Shown here: positions 1-10,140 of the stretch, piece after piece
How the letters are laid out: every line of letters begins with the position of its first letter
Position numbering within the stretch: the first letter of the stretch is position 1
NCBI RefSeq assembly: GCF_900114165.1
Contig: NZ_FOSB01000003.1
Span: forward strand, 186,001 to 250,000
Source: Halobacillus dabanensis
GTDB lineage: Bacteria > Bacillota > Bacilli > Bacillales > Halobacillaceae
DNA length: 64,000 bases
Direction: 5' to 3'
Notes under the pieces: generated by a model
What the model was told of the DNA's origin: nothing
The model's input: only the letters and a program-made list of their open reading frames with translations
Databases searched by the model: none
Program-made: the position numbers and the translations under genes

Positions 1-380
1 GACCGCACCTTTACCAAACACGGGAAGATCTGTTATTCATGAATGGTCGTGAAGTTTTTAAATTCGCTGTCAGACAAATGCCGGAATCTTCGGTCAATGT
101 CGTTAAAAAAATCGGTTTAAGCGAACAGGATGTTGACTATTTAGTGCCACACCAGGCGAATATAAGAATAATGGAAGCGGCCCGTGAACGATTAGGTATA
201 CCTGAAGAGAAAATGTCTACACAAATCAAACGTTATGGAAACACATCTTCCGCTTCTATTCCGATTGCTTTGTCAGAAGATGTGAAGGCAGGTAAAATTA
301 AAGATAATGATCTCGTCGTACTTGTCGGATTCGGTGGCGGGCTCACCTGGGGAGCCGTTGCCCTTCGATGGGGTAAGTAA
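1..380 (+). CDS. fabH: 3-oxoacyl-ACP synthase III, C-terminal part (5' end outside window)
   Basis: KAS III starts fatty acid synthesis by condensing acetyl-CoA or branched acyl-CoA with malonyl-ACP. Only the C-terminal part is present. The frame is open from base 3, upstream of the first visible ATG at 39, so the gene enters from the left. The catalytic His lies in VPHQAN and the catalytic Asn in RYGNTSSAS; the nucleophilic Cys is outside the window. The protein ends with the usual [10 protein letters not shown] motif. It lies 15 bases before fabF in the same order as B. subtilis fabHA-fabF, so co-transcription is expected. The family call is firm. Confidence 0.96.
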   Translation, partial: PHLYQTREDLLFMNGREVFKFAVRQMPESSVNVVKKIGLSEQDVDYLVPHQANIRIMEAARERLGIPEEKMSTQIKRYGNTSSASIPIALSEDVKAGKIKDNDLVVLVGFGGGLTWGAVALRWGK

Positions 381-395
381 TCAAGGAGGAATGGA

Positions 396-1640
396 ATGAT
401 GGATAAACATCGTGTTGTTATTACTGGTTTGGGAGCGGTGACTCCTGTCGGTAATTCTGTAGAAGAAATGTGGAAAAATATTAAAAACGGCGTTTCTGGC
501 GTCGGTGAAATTACAAAAGTGAATAAAGAGGACTACCCTGTTTCCGTGGCAGCAGAGTTGAAGGATTTCGATCCGTCTGATTATGTGGACCGTAAAGATG
601 CACGTCGAATGGATCCGTTTGTACAATATGCGATGGTTGCTGCCCATATGGCGGTAGAAGATGCCAATCTTGACATCACGGATGATGTAGCCCATCGCAC
701 TGGCGTATGGATCGGCTCAGGAATCGGTGGTATGGGAACGTATGAATCCCAATTTGAAACGTTCCAGAAAAAAGGTTACCGTCGTGTCAGTCCATTTTTC
801 ATCCCGATGATGATTCCGGATATGGCTGCAGGTCAAGTTTCGATAGCGCTTGGGGCGAAAGGGATTAATTCTTGTACAGTAACTGCTTGTTCTTCGGGCG
901 CAAACTCCATCGGGGATGCCTTTAAAGTGATCCAACGTGGGGATGCTGATATTATGATAGCTGGCGGTACAGAAGCCCCGATGAATAAAATGTCCTTTGC
1001 CGGCTTCGCCTCAGCTCGTGCGTTATCCCTGAATGAAGATCCACAAACTGCAAGTCGTCCGTTTGATAAGAACCGTGATGGTTTTGTAATGGGAGAAGGG
1101 GCTGGAATCCTGATTATGGAGACGCTCGAGTCTGCCAAAAAACGGGGAGCGAAAATTTATGGTGAATTGAAAGGGTACGGCTCTACGGGAGATGCCTATC
1201 ATATCACTTCTCCTGCACCAGAAGGAGATGGGGCAGCACGTGCCATGAGACAAGCCATTGATGATGCTGGAATAAATCCTGAGGATATCGATTATTTAAA
1301 TGCTCACGGTACTTCCACAGAGCTGAATGATAAGTTTGAAACACATGCAGCGAAAACAGTATTCCAAGATCATGCTAATAAGCTTGCGATCTCTTCTACG
1401 AAATCTATGACAGGTCACTTGCTGGGAGCGGCTGGTGCTGTAGAAGCAGTCATCTCACTAAAAGCAATCAATGATGGAATATTGCCTCCTACCATTAATT
1501 ATGAAACGCCGGATCCAGAATGTGACTTGGATTACGTTCCTAATGAAGCTAGAAAACAAGATGTCAACTTCGTTATGAGTAATTCACTCGGCTTTGGCGG
1601 CCATAATGCCAGCTTAATTTTCCAAAAATATGATGGATAA
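396..1640 (+). CDS. fabF: 3-oxoacyl-ACP synthase II (KAS II)
   Basis: This enzyme elongates acyl-ACP by decarboxylative condensation with malonyl-ACP. The 414 residues match the family length. The Cys-His-His triad is visible as C165 ([10 protein letters not shown]), H304 ([11 protein letters not shown]) and H341 ([11 protein letters not shown]). A strong AAGGAGG at 383-389 serves ATG 396 or the adjacent ATG 399; either start changes the protein by only one residue. The gene follows fabH closely and ends in a rho-independent terminator. B. subtilis fabHA-fabF belongs to the FapR regulon, but any operator here would lie upstream of fabH, outside the window. Confidence 0.97.
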   Translation: MMDKHRVVITGLGAVTPVGNSVEEMWKNIKNGVSGVGEITKVNKEDYPVSVAAELKDFDPSDYVDRKDARRMDPFVQYAMVAAHMAVEDANLDITDDVAHRTGVWIGSGIGGMGTYESQFETFQKKGYRRVSPFFIPMMIPDMAAGQVSIALGAKGINSCTVTACSSGANSIGDAFKVIQRGDADIMIAGGTEAPMNKMSFAGFASARALSLNEDPQTASRPFDKNRDGFVMGEGAGILIMETLESAKKRGAKIYGELKGYGSTGDAYHITSPAPEGDGAARAMRQAIDDAGINPEDIDYLNAHGTSTELNDKFETHAAKTVFQDHANKLAISSTKSMTGHLLGAAGAVEAVISLKAINDGILPPTINYETPDPECDLDYVPNEARKQDVNFVMSNSLGFGGHNASLIFQKYDG

Positions 1641-1648
1641 ACAGAAGG

Positions 1649-1687
1649 AACCCCGATATCTCACTATAGATATCGGGGTTTTATTTA
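1649..1687. terminator. Bidirectional terminator between fabF and the LCP gene
   Basis: A perfect 12-bp inverted repeat (AACCCCGATATC at 1649-1660, GATATCGGGGTT at 1669-1680) with an 8-base loop is followed by a T-rich run. It lies between two convergent genes and has A and T runs on both sides, so it can serve both. Confidence 0.9.
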
Positions 1688-2683
1688 TTATTCTAGTCCG
1701 AAGAATTGATGTAGTGTTTTTTTGGTTTCCTCTTCATCATGATTGAGCACAAGACCGACAGGATATGCTTTTCTTTCGTCCCAGACATTGTCTGTCGTAG
1801 GTACACTCATCATATCCACGTTTTCTACGGGGTTTAATAACAAATCTTTTCCGAGTTGGAGTACTTTACCTCCCTCTATGTTCGTATCAACATATGGTTG
1901 CAGGTTCCCGATCAGACGAGGGGCCTTCAAAACTCCCTGGAAGGAAAGGAGCTCGTCTTTTAACAGATCAATGACTTTCTGTTGCCGCTCCACTCTGGCA
2001 AAGTCTCCTCGTGCATCGCTCCTATATCTCACATAACCAAGTAAGTCTTCTCCGTTAAGAGATTGTGTTCCTTCTTTCAAATCAATAGTCGTACTGCCAT
2101 CACCTGAACCGTAATGCATATCTTTCTCAACTTCTACTTGTATTCCATCAGGAGATAGTGTGTCAACGATTTGGGTGAAGCCATTAAAATCAACAATAGA
2201 ATAATACTCCGCTTCGATGCCGAAGTTTTTTTCAATCGTTTCCCTTAAGAGTTCAGGACCTCCAAGCGCAAAGGAAGCATTCAGTTTATTATATCCATGG
2301 CCAGGAATATCGATATACATATCCCTCATTAACGAAACTAGTTTAGCACTTTGATTGGAAGGGTCATATTCTGCGAGCATGATGGTATCTGTCCTAGCAA
2401 TTTCTGAACCCCGTTGATCGATTCCTAATAAAAGCATCATCATTTTTCCATCATTATTGTCTATTCCTTTAAAATCATCTTTATATGGGCTCCCGTTCGT
2501 TTCTTCTGAAGGGAGGGATTCTGCAGCAGACGCTTGTTGACTCATGGACTGTTGTTTGCCTGCTAAGTATTCATAACCTGAGTATCCAATAACTAATAAG
2601 AAAATAAGAGCATACAAACCTATAAAAGCTTTGCGTTTACGCCTTCGTTTATTGCGTTTACGCAGAGACCTTGATTGAGACAA
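1688..2683 (-). CDS. LytR-CpsA-Psr (LCP) family cell wall polymer ligase
   Basis: LCP proteins attach wall teichoic acid or other anionic polymers from lipid-linked precursors to peptidoglycan on the outer face of the membrane. The 331-residue protein has a very basic cytoplasmic N-terminus (RKRNKRRRKRK), one membrane helix at about residues 19-40, an acidic stretch, then the LCP core with LLGIDQRG, RTDTIML, SLMRDMYIDIPG and a conserved Arg-rich YVRYRSDARGDFARVERQQ region. The start is TTG at 2683-2681 behind GGAAAGGA; the nearby ATGs are out of frame. It is convergent with fabF. Which member of the TagT/U/V or LytR group it corresponds to cannot be told from sequence alone. Confidence 0.9.
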   Translation of the reverse strand: MSQSRSLRKRNKRRRKRKAFIGLYALIFLLVIGYSGYEYLAGKQQSMSQQASAAESLPSEETNGSPYKDDFKGIDNNDGKMMMLLLGIDQRGSEIARTDTIMLAEYDPSNQSAKLVSLMRDMYIDIPGHGYNKLNASFALGGPELLRETIEKNFGIEAEYYSIVDFNGFTQIVDTLSPDGIQVEVEKDMHYGSGDGSTTIDLKEGTQSLNGEDLLGYVRYRSDARGDFARVERQQKVIDLLKDELLSFQGVLKAPRLIGNLQPYVDTNIEGGKVLQLGKDLLLNPVENVDMMSVPTTDNVWDERKAYPVGLVLNHDEEETKKTLHQFFGLE

Positions 2684-2838
2684 AGGCCATCATCCTTTCC
2701 ATTTAATGCCTGTCTGATAATAAATGTACCTGTTATTGGCGAAGAAGTAAAGACTAGGATTTAAAGGGAAATAACCGCATGTCCAAGCATTCCTTTTCAT
2801 AAGATATCAATAGGAGGACGAGCCGGAGAGGTGAGTGT

Positions 2839-3039
2839 ATGTGGTATTGGTTACTTCTATTAACGGGTTTTGGATTCGCAGTGGCAGGGGGAACGGTGAC
2901 AATCACTTACTTGAATCTTGTCCCAGCTGGATTAAGCTGGATTGAATTCGCCATATGGATAAGGACAAGAGTAGAGTGTTACTTATTTCCGATTGGATTA
3001 ATACTTATAACGACTGCATTGATGCTCATGAAAGAATAA
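2839..3039 (+). CDS. Small two-helix membrane protein, unknown
   Basis: The 66-residue protein has two hydrophobic segments, about residues 3-27 and 45-63, joined by a short loop containing a WIRTRVECY motif. ATG 2839 is preceded by GAGAGGTGAG. I do not recognise the family. Coding potential is supported by the ribosome binding site, the continuous hydrophobic design and the lack of any competing frame. It stands alone between the divergent LCP gene and yjbA. Confidence 0.6.
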   Translation: MWYWLLLLTGFGFAVAGGTVTITYLNLVPAGLSWIEFAIWIRTRVECYLFPIGLILITTALMLMKE

Positions 3040-3129
3040 TTTTCTAAAATATGGATTGAAAGAATAAAAAAGCCAGCATTGGTCATAATGTAACCAAAAG
3101 AGATCACCGAGTGAAAGTGAGGGTCCGAT

Positions 3130-3891
3130 ATGTTATACATGCATGATCTGTGGGTGAACTGGTTTGAAGGTGAAGAGAATGGGTATAACGTTTGTCGTTT
3201 TCATGAATGGCGGAAAGAGGACGGGATCGAGCTGATCGATCAGATTCCATTGATTTTTATAAGTGATGAATTATTCACTTTTATTGAAAATGATTTGCAA
3301 GATCTTCCTGCCTCTTTACTTCAGGATATCCATCGTAAAACGTATATGAAAAAGAACCAGGAAAGACACACGGTTGAATATGCAGCTGTGGTAACAAATG
3401 GTAAAGATGTCATCGTTTTCGATACGATTGGATATACGTTGCCTGTAAAAAAGAGCCGCTTGATTCCGAGACAAGAACGATTGGTGTTTGAAATGGTCCA
3501 GGGGAAAGAACCTGAAAACTATTCAATAGAAGAAAGTGTTACAAAAGAGCACCATATTTTATCACTGGATCCAGGGAAAATGTCAGGGCTGACACGGAGA
3601 GAAAGGCAGTTAAAACAACTACTCATGATGGCCCTCGACCAATTAAAGCAATCGGATCATCCTGAGGAAATACGTTACTGGTTAACCGAATGGGATCCAG
3701 CACAGTATCCTACCATAAAGAGATTTTCAAATGAGGAAGCCTGGGAACGTTTATATGAAGGAACCTGCAATGGCTGGTCAAAAGTGCATGAAGAACTATG
3801 TAAGAAAATGGTAAAAGGTCAGCCATTTTTTGAAACGATTTGGCAAGGGGAGAATGAACGAGTATCCCAGCATATGAATAGCCAGAATTGA
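3130..3891 (+). CDS. yjbA: YjbA family protein (DUF3603)
   Basis: The 253-residue soluble protein begins MLYMHDLWVNWFEGE and matches B. subtilis YjbA in length, opening motif and position just before trpS. No catalytic motif is evident and the function of the family is unknown. The ribosome binding site is weak (GTGAGGG). The last codons form part of the following hairpin, so the stop codon lies inside the terminator stem. The app operon that precedes yjbA in B. subtilis is absent. Confidence 0.85.
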   Translation: MLYMHDLWVNWFEGEENGYNVCRFHEWRKEDGIELIDQIPLIFISDELFTFIENDLQDLPASLLQDIHRKTYMKKNQERHTVEYAAVVTNGKDVIVFDTIGYTLPVKKSRLIPRQERLVFEMVQGKEPENYSIEESVTKEHHILSLDPGKMSGLTRRERQLKQLLMMALDQLKQSDHPEEIRYWLTEWDPAQYPTIKRFSNEEAWERLYEGTCNGWSKVHEELCKKMVKGQPFFETIWQGENERVSQHMNSQN

Positions 3892-3923
3892 GATGATTAT
3901 CTCGATTCTGGCTATTTGTTTTG
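3878..3923 (+). terminator. Terminator overlapping the end of yjbA
   Basis: A long inverted repeat (arms 3878-3894 and 3899-3915, 4-base loop) overlaps the yjbA stop codon at 3889-3891 and is followed by a short T-rich stretch. Confidence 0.75.
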
Positions 3924-3967
3924 CCGGAAACTAACTATATTTTAGGGAAGGGGGAGTATTTGACTGA

Positions 3968-4096
3968 TTATTCAGGTTCCGGTTTCCCCTTCAGTCCTTC
4001 AGTAAATCCTGGATGATAAACATTAATATCATATTTAAGGGTATCGAGGGGAGGGGCACCAGGGCACTCTCCGTTTTTCAGGAATTTTTCTTCGTA
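3968..4096 (-). pseudogene. 42-codon open frame in frame after the trpS stop
   Basis: Reading on past the trpS TAA (4099-4097) in the same frame gives 42 further codons before the next TAA at 3970-3968. The peptide is protein-like, not random: it contains NGECPGAPPLDTLKYD and then VYHPGFTEGLKGKPEPE. It has no ATG, GTG or TTG of its own and no ribosome binding site after the stop. It may be the surviving end of a decayed gene, or a C-terminal extension made only by readthrough. I do not recognise the family. Confidence 0.4.
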
Positions 4097-5095
<999 letters not shown>

Positions 5096-5123
5096 TTACA
5101 TCACCTCATCGTATTTTTGGTAT

Positions 5124-5370
5124 AAAAAAAGGATCATTCATCTCTTCCTATATGGAAGGGACGAATGATCCGCGGTGCCACCCTAATTACTCCCCCATCG
5201 GGGAAGTCATCTCCTATCGTTAACGCCGATTTACGTCTTTAGTCAGCTCCGAAGGCCCAATTCCTATAGAAGTCCTTAGCTGTTCACAGCGCCCACAGCT
5301 TCTCTGAAAAGGTACAATCCACAGTACTACTTCTTCATCATTGCATTTCGTTCTATTAGATTAAGTTAAT
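5124..5370 (-). promoter_or_regulatory. T-box leader of trpS
   Basis: The transcribed strand carries the T-box sequence AGGGTGGCACCGCG at 5184-5171, followed at once by a terminator hairpin (arms 5131-5148 and 5152-5170) and a T run at 5130-5124. The region upstream to about 5340 has the length and G/A-rich helices expected for stem I. Candidate UGG specifier triplets are present, but I have not folded the RNA and do not assign one. Confidence 0.93.
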
Positions 5371-5399
5371 ATTATATAGGAATCAGTGGTTCAGCGCAA
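5371..5399 (-). promoter_or_regulatory. Sigma-A promoter of trpS
   Basis: On the minus strand, TTGCGC (5399-5394), a 17-base spacer and a perfect TATAAT (5376-5371) precede the T-box leader. Confidence 0.85.
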
Positions 5400-5402
5400 G
5401 TT

Positions 5403-5774
5403 TTAACTGGAATAATAAATGAAAAGCAAGACGATCAAACCAATGCTTAACACAATTCCATGAAAAATAAAGAAACCTGGTAATGATTTGTTGATGGTTT
5501 TAGAGGGAAGAGGCTTCTCCTTCCAATCATCTAAATAATCCTTATTTTTAGACATTCGGTTCGAGAAACGTCGGAACCCATAGGTGATTCCATCAAAAAA
5601 ACCGCCCTTAACCACCCACATGATAATTCCTATGAAGATATAGAAATAAGCAAAATAAAACAGCTGATTTATATAATGAAGCAAATTGTAATCAGGTGCG
5701 AGTACAATAAATAAAAGGGAAACAAGGGTGATGTTCATAATTACCATGAACCATTTGTTTTTTATAATGCTCAC
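5403..5774 (-). CDS. DUF3899 family membrane protein
   Basis: The 123-residue protein has three hydrophobic segments (about residues 8-27, 36-57 and 101-121) and a GGFFDGITYGFRRF motif typical of DUF3899; its function is unknown. An open frame continues 58 codons upstream, but those residues look non-coding. GTG 5774-5772 is preceded at 7 bases by AAAGGTGG, so I place the start there. It lies upstream of the trpS leader on the same strand, with the trpS promoter directly after its stop codon. Confidence 0.75.
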   Translation of the reverse strand: MSIIKNKWFMVIMNITLVSLLFIVLAPDYNLLHYINQLFYFAYFYIFIGIIMWVVKGGFFDGITYGFRRFSNRMSKNKDYLDDWKEKPLPSKTINKSLPGFFIFHGIVLSIGLIVLLFIYYSS

Positions 5775-6182
5775 AACAGTGCCACCTTTCTTGAAAACTC
5801 GTTCACTATTATAGCATGTTTTTATCTTTGTGGATGGAGTGTAAAGACAGTAAAAAAACTGAATATTTAGTTTAGAAGGAATCTTGAATGGTATATTCAA
5901 ATCCTTTAACGGATAACCGCGATAAATAACATTCTTTGAAAATCCCATATCTTTTTTTATACATAATTTCTTATAAATGAAAGAATCTTAGCAGAAATAT
6001 TGTAAAATAAACTAGGTAAAAAGTCTCAAAATATGTCACTGAAACGTAATAATAGTGGGGATCCTAGTTTTATTCAGAAAAAAAGGTAATGCAAAATAGT
6101 TAGAAAACTTGTATAATTCGGTATGTGGACAAAATACCACAACAAACTTTTAGAAAATTATTAGGGGAGGTCATTTTCTATC
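5775..6182. other. Intergenic region upstream of oppA
   Basis: This 408-base AT-rich stretch separates the divergent DUF3899 gene and oppA. It holds the probable oppA promoter near 6112 and the oppA ribosome binding site (AGGGGAGGT around 6163-6171). I see no other gene in it. Confidence 0.6.
6112..6117 (+). promoter_or_regulatory. Probable -10 element of oppA
   Basis: A perfect TATAAT lies 65 bases before the oppA start. The hexamer 17 bases upstream (ATGCAA) is a poor -35 match, so the promoter may need an activator. Confidence 0.5.
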
Positions 6183-7889
6183 ATGAAAAAGACAAATTGG
6201 TTATTGCTAGTACTAGCACTAGTACTGAGCATGTTCCTCGCAGCTTGTTCTGGTGGATCCGACGATACGTCTAATTCCACAGACGACGCTGACACAGAGG
6301 AAACAGATTCTGGAGATTCTTCCAGTGAAGAAGAAGCCGCTACAGGTGATAGCGAGCAAGTACTTAATCTACTAGACACTGCAGAGATCCCAACAATGGA
6401 TGCATCTCTAGCAACTGATGCCGTTGCATTCCAATGGTTAGGTTCTACTACTGACGGTCTTTACCGCCTTGGTGAAGGTGCTGAAACAGAACCTGGTATC
6501 GCAACAGACCACGAAGTAAGTGAAGACGCTCTTACATGGACATTCAACCTTCGTGAAGACGCTGTTTGGTCAAACGGCGACCCTGTTACAGCGCATGACT
6601 TCGTTTACGCTTGGCAACGTGCAGTAGATCCTGATACTGGATCTGAGTACGGTCCATATATGATGAACGGCGTGATCAAAAACGCTGAAGCTGTTAATGC
6701 TGGTGACGTACCAGTTGAAGAACTGGGTGTAACAGCAGAAGATGACTACACACTAGTCGTTGAGCTTGAAAAGCCAGTACCATACTTCGAATCATTGACT
6801 ACTTTCGGTACATTCCTACCGTTGAATCAATCTTTTGTTGAAGAGCAAGGCGATCAATATGCTCTTGAAGCAGACACACTTCTTTCTAACGGACCATTCG
6901 TCATAACAGAGTGGAACCATGGGGAAGGTTGGACACTTGAAAAGAACGAAGATTATTGGGATGCAGAAAACGTAAAGCTTGAGCAAATCAACGTACGTGT
7001 AGTAAAAGAAACAGCTACTGGTGTTAACCTTTATGACACTGGTGAAGTTGACCGTGTAAATCTTTCTGCAGAGTTCGTTGATCAATACTCTACATCCGAT
7101 GAATACCGTATAATAGAAGAGCCAACATTGTTCTATGTGAAGATGAACCAGGAGAATGAGATTCTTTCTAACGTAAATGCGCGTAAAGCCATCCAAATGG
7201 TCATTGACCGTCAAGGTATAACGAACACAATTTTAAACAATGGTTCTATACCTTCTGGAGGTCATATGCCGAAGAACTTTGTCCAACACCCTGAGTCTGG
7301 GGAAGATTTCCGTGAGCTTAACGGTGACTTAGTTCAAACTGACGTTGAAAAAGCTAAAGAGCTATGGGCAACTGCTAAAGAAGAGCTAGGCATTGAAGAA
7401 GCAGAACTCGGCTACCTTGGTGGCGACAGCGAAGTAGCTCAAAACATGGATGCTTTCATTAAGGACCAACTTGAGCAGCTTGAAGGTCTAACTGTCAATG
7501 TTGAGTCTGTACCATTCCAAGTCCGTCTTGATCGTGACACAGCAATGGATTACGATTTGCAAAACTCTGGATGGGGCCCTGACTATATCGACCCGAACAC
7601 ATTCATGAACATGTATGTAACAGATGGAGCAAACAACAAGACTGGTTTCTCTAGTGAAGAGTATGATTCTCTTATTCAAAAAGCTGGGGATGAGCTTGCA
7701 CTAGAACCAGCTGAGCGTTTCGATGCTTTCCTTGAAGCAGAGAAAATCTTGATCGAAGAAGAAGCGGTACTTGCTCCACTTTACCAACGAGCAAGAGCTC
7801 AACTTTTGAAGCCTTATGTTAAAGGTGTAGTCGTAAACCCAATGGGACCAGATTACAATTACAAGCACGCTTATATTGAAGGTAAGTAA
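6183..7889 (+). CDS. oppA: Oligopeptide ABC transporter, substrate-binding lipoprotein
   Basis: OppA captures peptides outside the membrane and passes them to OppBC. The 568-residue precursor has a lipoprotein signal peptide ending in LAAC with Cys22, then a linker of about 40 residues that is almost all Asp, Glu, Ser and Thr, then the SBP family 5 fold (for example RLGEGAETEPGIA and WSNGDPVTAHDFVYAWQ). The acidic linker fits a salt-adapted organism. It is the first gene of oppABCDF and is separated from oppB by a hairpin, which should let OppA be made in excess of the membrane parts. Confidence 0.95.
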   Translation: MKKTNWLLLVLALVLSMFLAACSGGSDDTSNSTDDADTEETDSGDSSSEEEAATGDSEQVLNLLDTAEIPTMDASLATDAVAFQWLGSTTDGLYRLGEGAETEPGIATDHEVSEDALTWTFNLREDAVWSNGDPVTAHDFVYAWQRAVDPDTGSEYGPYMMNGVIKNAEAVNAGDVPVEELGVTAEDDYTLVVELEKPVPYFESLTTFGTFLPLNQSFVEEQGDQYALEADTLLSNGPFVITEWNHGEGWTLEKNEDYWDAENVKLEQINVRVVKETATGVNLYDTGEVDRVNLSAEFVDQYSTSDEYRIIEEPTLFYVKMNQENEILSNVNARKAIQMVIDRQGITNTILNNGSIPSGGHMPKNFVQHPESGEDFRELNGDLVQTDVEKAKELWATAKEELGIEEAELGYLGGDSEVAQNMDAFIKDQLEQLEGLTVNVESVPFQVRLDRDTAMDYDLQNSGWGPDYIDPNTFMNMYVTDGANNKTGFSSEEYDSLIQKAGDELALEPAERFDAFLEAEKILIEEEAVLAPLYQRARAQLLKPYVKGVVVNPMGPDYNYKHAYIEGK

Positions 7890-7926
7890 GTCTTTCCAAT
7901 CAAACTATATATAGGCTACTAATAAG

Positions 7927-7972
7927 GGAGAGAGTATATGGCCAGATAGTTGGCGTATGCTCTCTTTTTCCC
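7927..7972 (+). terminator. Partial terminator between oppA and oppB
   Basis: Arms AGAGAGTATATG (7929-7940) and a pairing CGTATGCTCTCT segment (7954-7965) form a long stem with one bulge, followed by TTTTT. As it lies inside the operon, it probably attenuates transcription and shields the oppA mRNA 3' end. Confidence 0.8.
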
Positions 7973-8060
7973 TGCCGACAAAATATTCGGATTATAGACA
8001 AGATTCTGTCAATTACAACAAGATGTGAATGAAATGTTTTACTCATACGGAGGTGTTAAA

Positions 8061-8987
8061 ATGACTCGTTATATTATTCAACGTTTAGTATATATGATCA
8101 TAACGATGTTTTTGATTGCTACCTTAACGTTCTTCCTGATGAAGTTGCTACCAGGATCTCCCCTAGCTAGTGCCGATAAATTATCAGAAGAACAACAAGC
8201 AGTCGTTTTAGAAAAGTATGGATTGAATGACCCTATACCTGTTCAATATTACAATTATATGGTCAACTTAGCTCAAGGAGACTTGGGGATATCCTTCCAA
8301 TTCGATAACAGGGAAGTCACAACGATTATCATGGATCGCATTGGGCCATCCATGCAACTAGGAATTCAAGCAATGGTCATTGGTACTATACTAGGAATGT
8401 TGCTCGGACTAGTTTCTGCTCTTTATCATAATAGTCCGTTAGACTATACTTCGACATTTTTAGCGGTATTAGGACAATCGATCCCATCATTCGTTTTTGC
8501 AGGTTTATTGCAGTTCTATATTGGTGTTAAATTAGGCTGGTTTCCAGTTGCCTTGTGGGAAGGCTGGGAGTACACTGTCTTACCAACCGTATCGTTGGCC
8601 ATCTTCCCAATTGCAATTGCTGCCCGGTTTATGAGAACAGAAATGCTTGAAGTTATGGGCTCAGACTATATCGTTACAGCACGCGCAAAAGGTGTCAATA
8701 AATTCGGCGTCATAATCAAGCACGGCTTGCGTAACGCATTGATTCCATTGATTACAGTTTTGGGACCACTAGCAATCGGTCTGATGACAGGGACACTAGT
8801 AATCGAAAACATTTTTGCTGTACCAGGGATTGGTGAACAGTTCGTAAAAGCTATTAATGTTAACGACTATCCAATTATTATGGGTACAACCCTTTTGTTA
8901 GCATTCATGTTTATCTTTATCATCCTGGTCATCGACTTGCTTTATGGAGTCATAGACCCTAGAATCCGACTGGCAGAGGGAGAGTAA
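8061..8987 (+). CDS. oppB: Oligopeptide ABC transporter permease OppB
   Basis: This is the first of two permease subunits forming the peptide channel. The protein starts MTRYIIQRLVYMI at ATG 8061, with GGAGGTG 5 bases upstream; an open frame reaches back to 8025 but has no binding site there. The 308 residues include about six membrane helices and the binding-protein-dependent permease loop ARAKGVNKFGVIIKHGLRNA, which contacts the ATPase. It is followed 6 bases later by oppC. Confidence 0.94.
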   Translation: MTRYIIQRLVYMIITMFLIATLTFFLMKLLPGSPLASADKLSEEQQAVVLEKYGLNDPIPVQYYNYMVNLAQGDLGISFQFDNREVTTIIMDRIGPSMQLGIQAMVIGTILGMLLGLVSALYHNSPLDYTSTFLAVLGQSIPSFVFAGLLQFYIGVKLGWFPVALWEGWEYTVLPTVSLAIFPIAIAARFMRTEMLEVMGSDYIVTARAKGVNKFGVIIKHGLRNALIPLITVLGPLAIGLMTGTLVIENIFAVPGIGEQFVKAINVNDYPIIMGTTLLLAFMFIFIILVIDLLYGVIDPRIRLAEGE

Positions 8988-8993
8988 TCAGTT

Positions 8994-10124
8994 ATGGATA
9001 ATCACAAACCTTCAAAAGATTTATTTGTACCCGTAGATCGAACAGACGAGCAAAGTGAGAAGATAGAACGTCCAAGTCTATCTTTCTGGCAAGATTCATT
9101 TATTCGCCTGCGTAAGAACGTAGGAGCCATGATTGGACTGGCTGTTCTTGTCATTTTAGCGCTTTTAGCGATTTTCGGACCGTATATGAATGACCATGGT
9201 CAATATGAACAAGATTTATCCCGAGCAAAAGTACCGCCTAAAGTAGATGGATTAGGCTGGTTAGGTATGGATGGTACGCTTTCTGACGTCATTGAAGCTG
9301 ATTCGGTAGAAGATGCAGAACAAAAAGCGTTGATGCGTTTCAATAATCAAGAAGAATTTATTACAACAGAAGTACTGAACGATGGTTCCAATGGGGAACA
9401 AGTGGAAGTGAAAGCGACTTTAGATGTTTACTCAGCTAGAAATATAGAAGAAAATTTCTGGTTCGGTACGGATGGTTTAGGACGTGACCAATGGACGCGT
9501 ACTTGGATGGGAACACGAGTATCCCTTTATATTGCGTTCTTGGCAGCTGCTATCGATATGGTTATAGGTGTAGCATATGGTGGAATTTCTGCCTATTACG
9601 GCGGACGCGTGGATAACTATATGCAACGTGTTATCGAGATTCTTGTCGGTATTCCGAACCTCGTACTCATCATCTTGATGATCCTAATATTGGACCCAGG
9701 TATTTTATCCATTACAATCGCGCTGGCAATTTCCGGTTGGATATCAATGGCGAGGATTGTACGTGGGCAGATTTTGAAACTTAAAAACCAGGAATTCGTA
9801 TTAGCTTCAAGAACTCTTGGTGCAAAGGACAGTCGTATACTACAGCGACACTTAATTCCTAACGTGCTAGGTTTGATCATAATCAATACGATGTTTTCGA
9901 TACCGTCAGCAATCTTCTTTGAAGCTTTCTTAAGCTTTATCGGGCTTGGGCTGCCGACACCGATGGCATCCCTTGGTACATTGATTGACGCTGGTTTCAA
10001 ATCGCTGCAGATTTACCCACACATTTTATTGTTCCCGGCAATTATAATCTCCCTAGTCATGATTGCCTTTAATGTCTTAGCTGATGGTCTTCGTGATGCA
10101 TTTGATCCGAAGATGCGCGAATAG
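8994..10124 (+). CDS. oppC: Oligopeptide ABC transporter permease OppC with an extracytoplasmic insertion
   Basis: This is the second permease subunit. The 376 residues exceed the roughly 305 of B. subtilis OppC. The first helix is at about 43-62, and the core resumes at FWFGTDGLGRDQW (about 155-167). In between is an acidic insert of about 70 residues (about 85-153) that would lie outside the membrane near the binding protein. The permease loop ASRTLGAKDSRILQRHLIPN is intact. Gene order and spacing fix the assignment; the role of the insertion is unknown. Confidence 0.93.
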   Translation: MDNHKPSKDLFVPVDRTDEQSEKIERPSLSFWQDSFIRLRKNVGAMIGLAVLVILALLAIFGPYMNDHGQYEQDLSRAKVPPKVDGLGWLGMDGTLSDVIEADSVEDAEQKALMRFNNQEEFITTEVLNDGSNGEQVEVKATLDVYSARNIEENFWFGTDGLGRDQWTRTWMGTRVSLYIAFLAAAIDMVIGVAYGGISAYYGGRVDNYMQRVIEILVGIPNLVLIILMILILDPGILSITIALAISGWISMARIVRGQILKLKNQEFVLASRTLGAKDSRILQRHLIPNVLGLIIINTMFSIPSAIFFEAFLSFIGLGLPTPMASLGTLIDAGFKSLQIYPHILLFPAIIISLVMIAFNVLADGLRDAFDPKMRE

Positions 10125-10140
10125 GAGGTAGGTGTACAAA

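Noticed and set aside
6161-6379. Minus-strand frame over the oppA acidic linker
   Set aside because: It is a Ser-rich mirror of the Asp/Glu/Ser repeat codons of oppA, a typical shadow frame.
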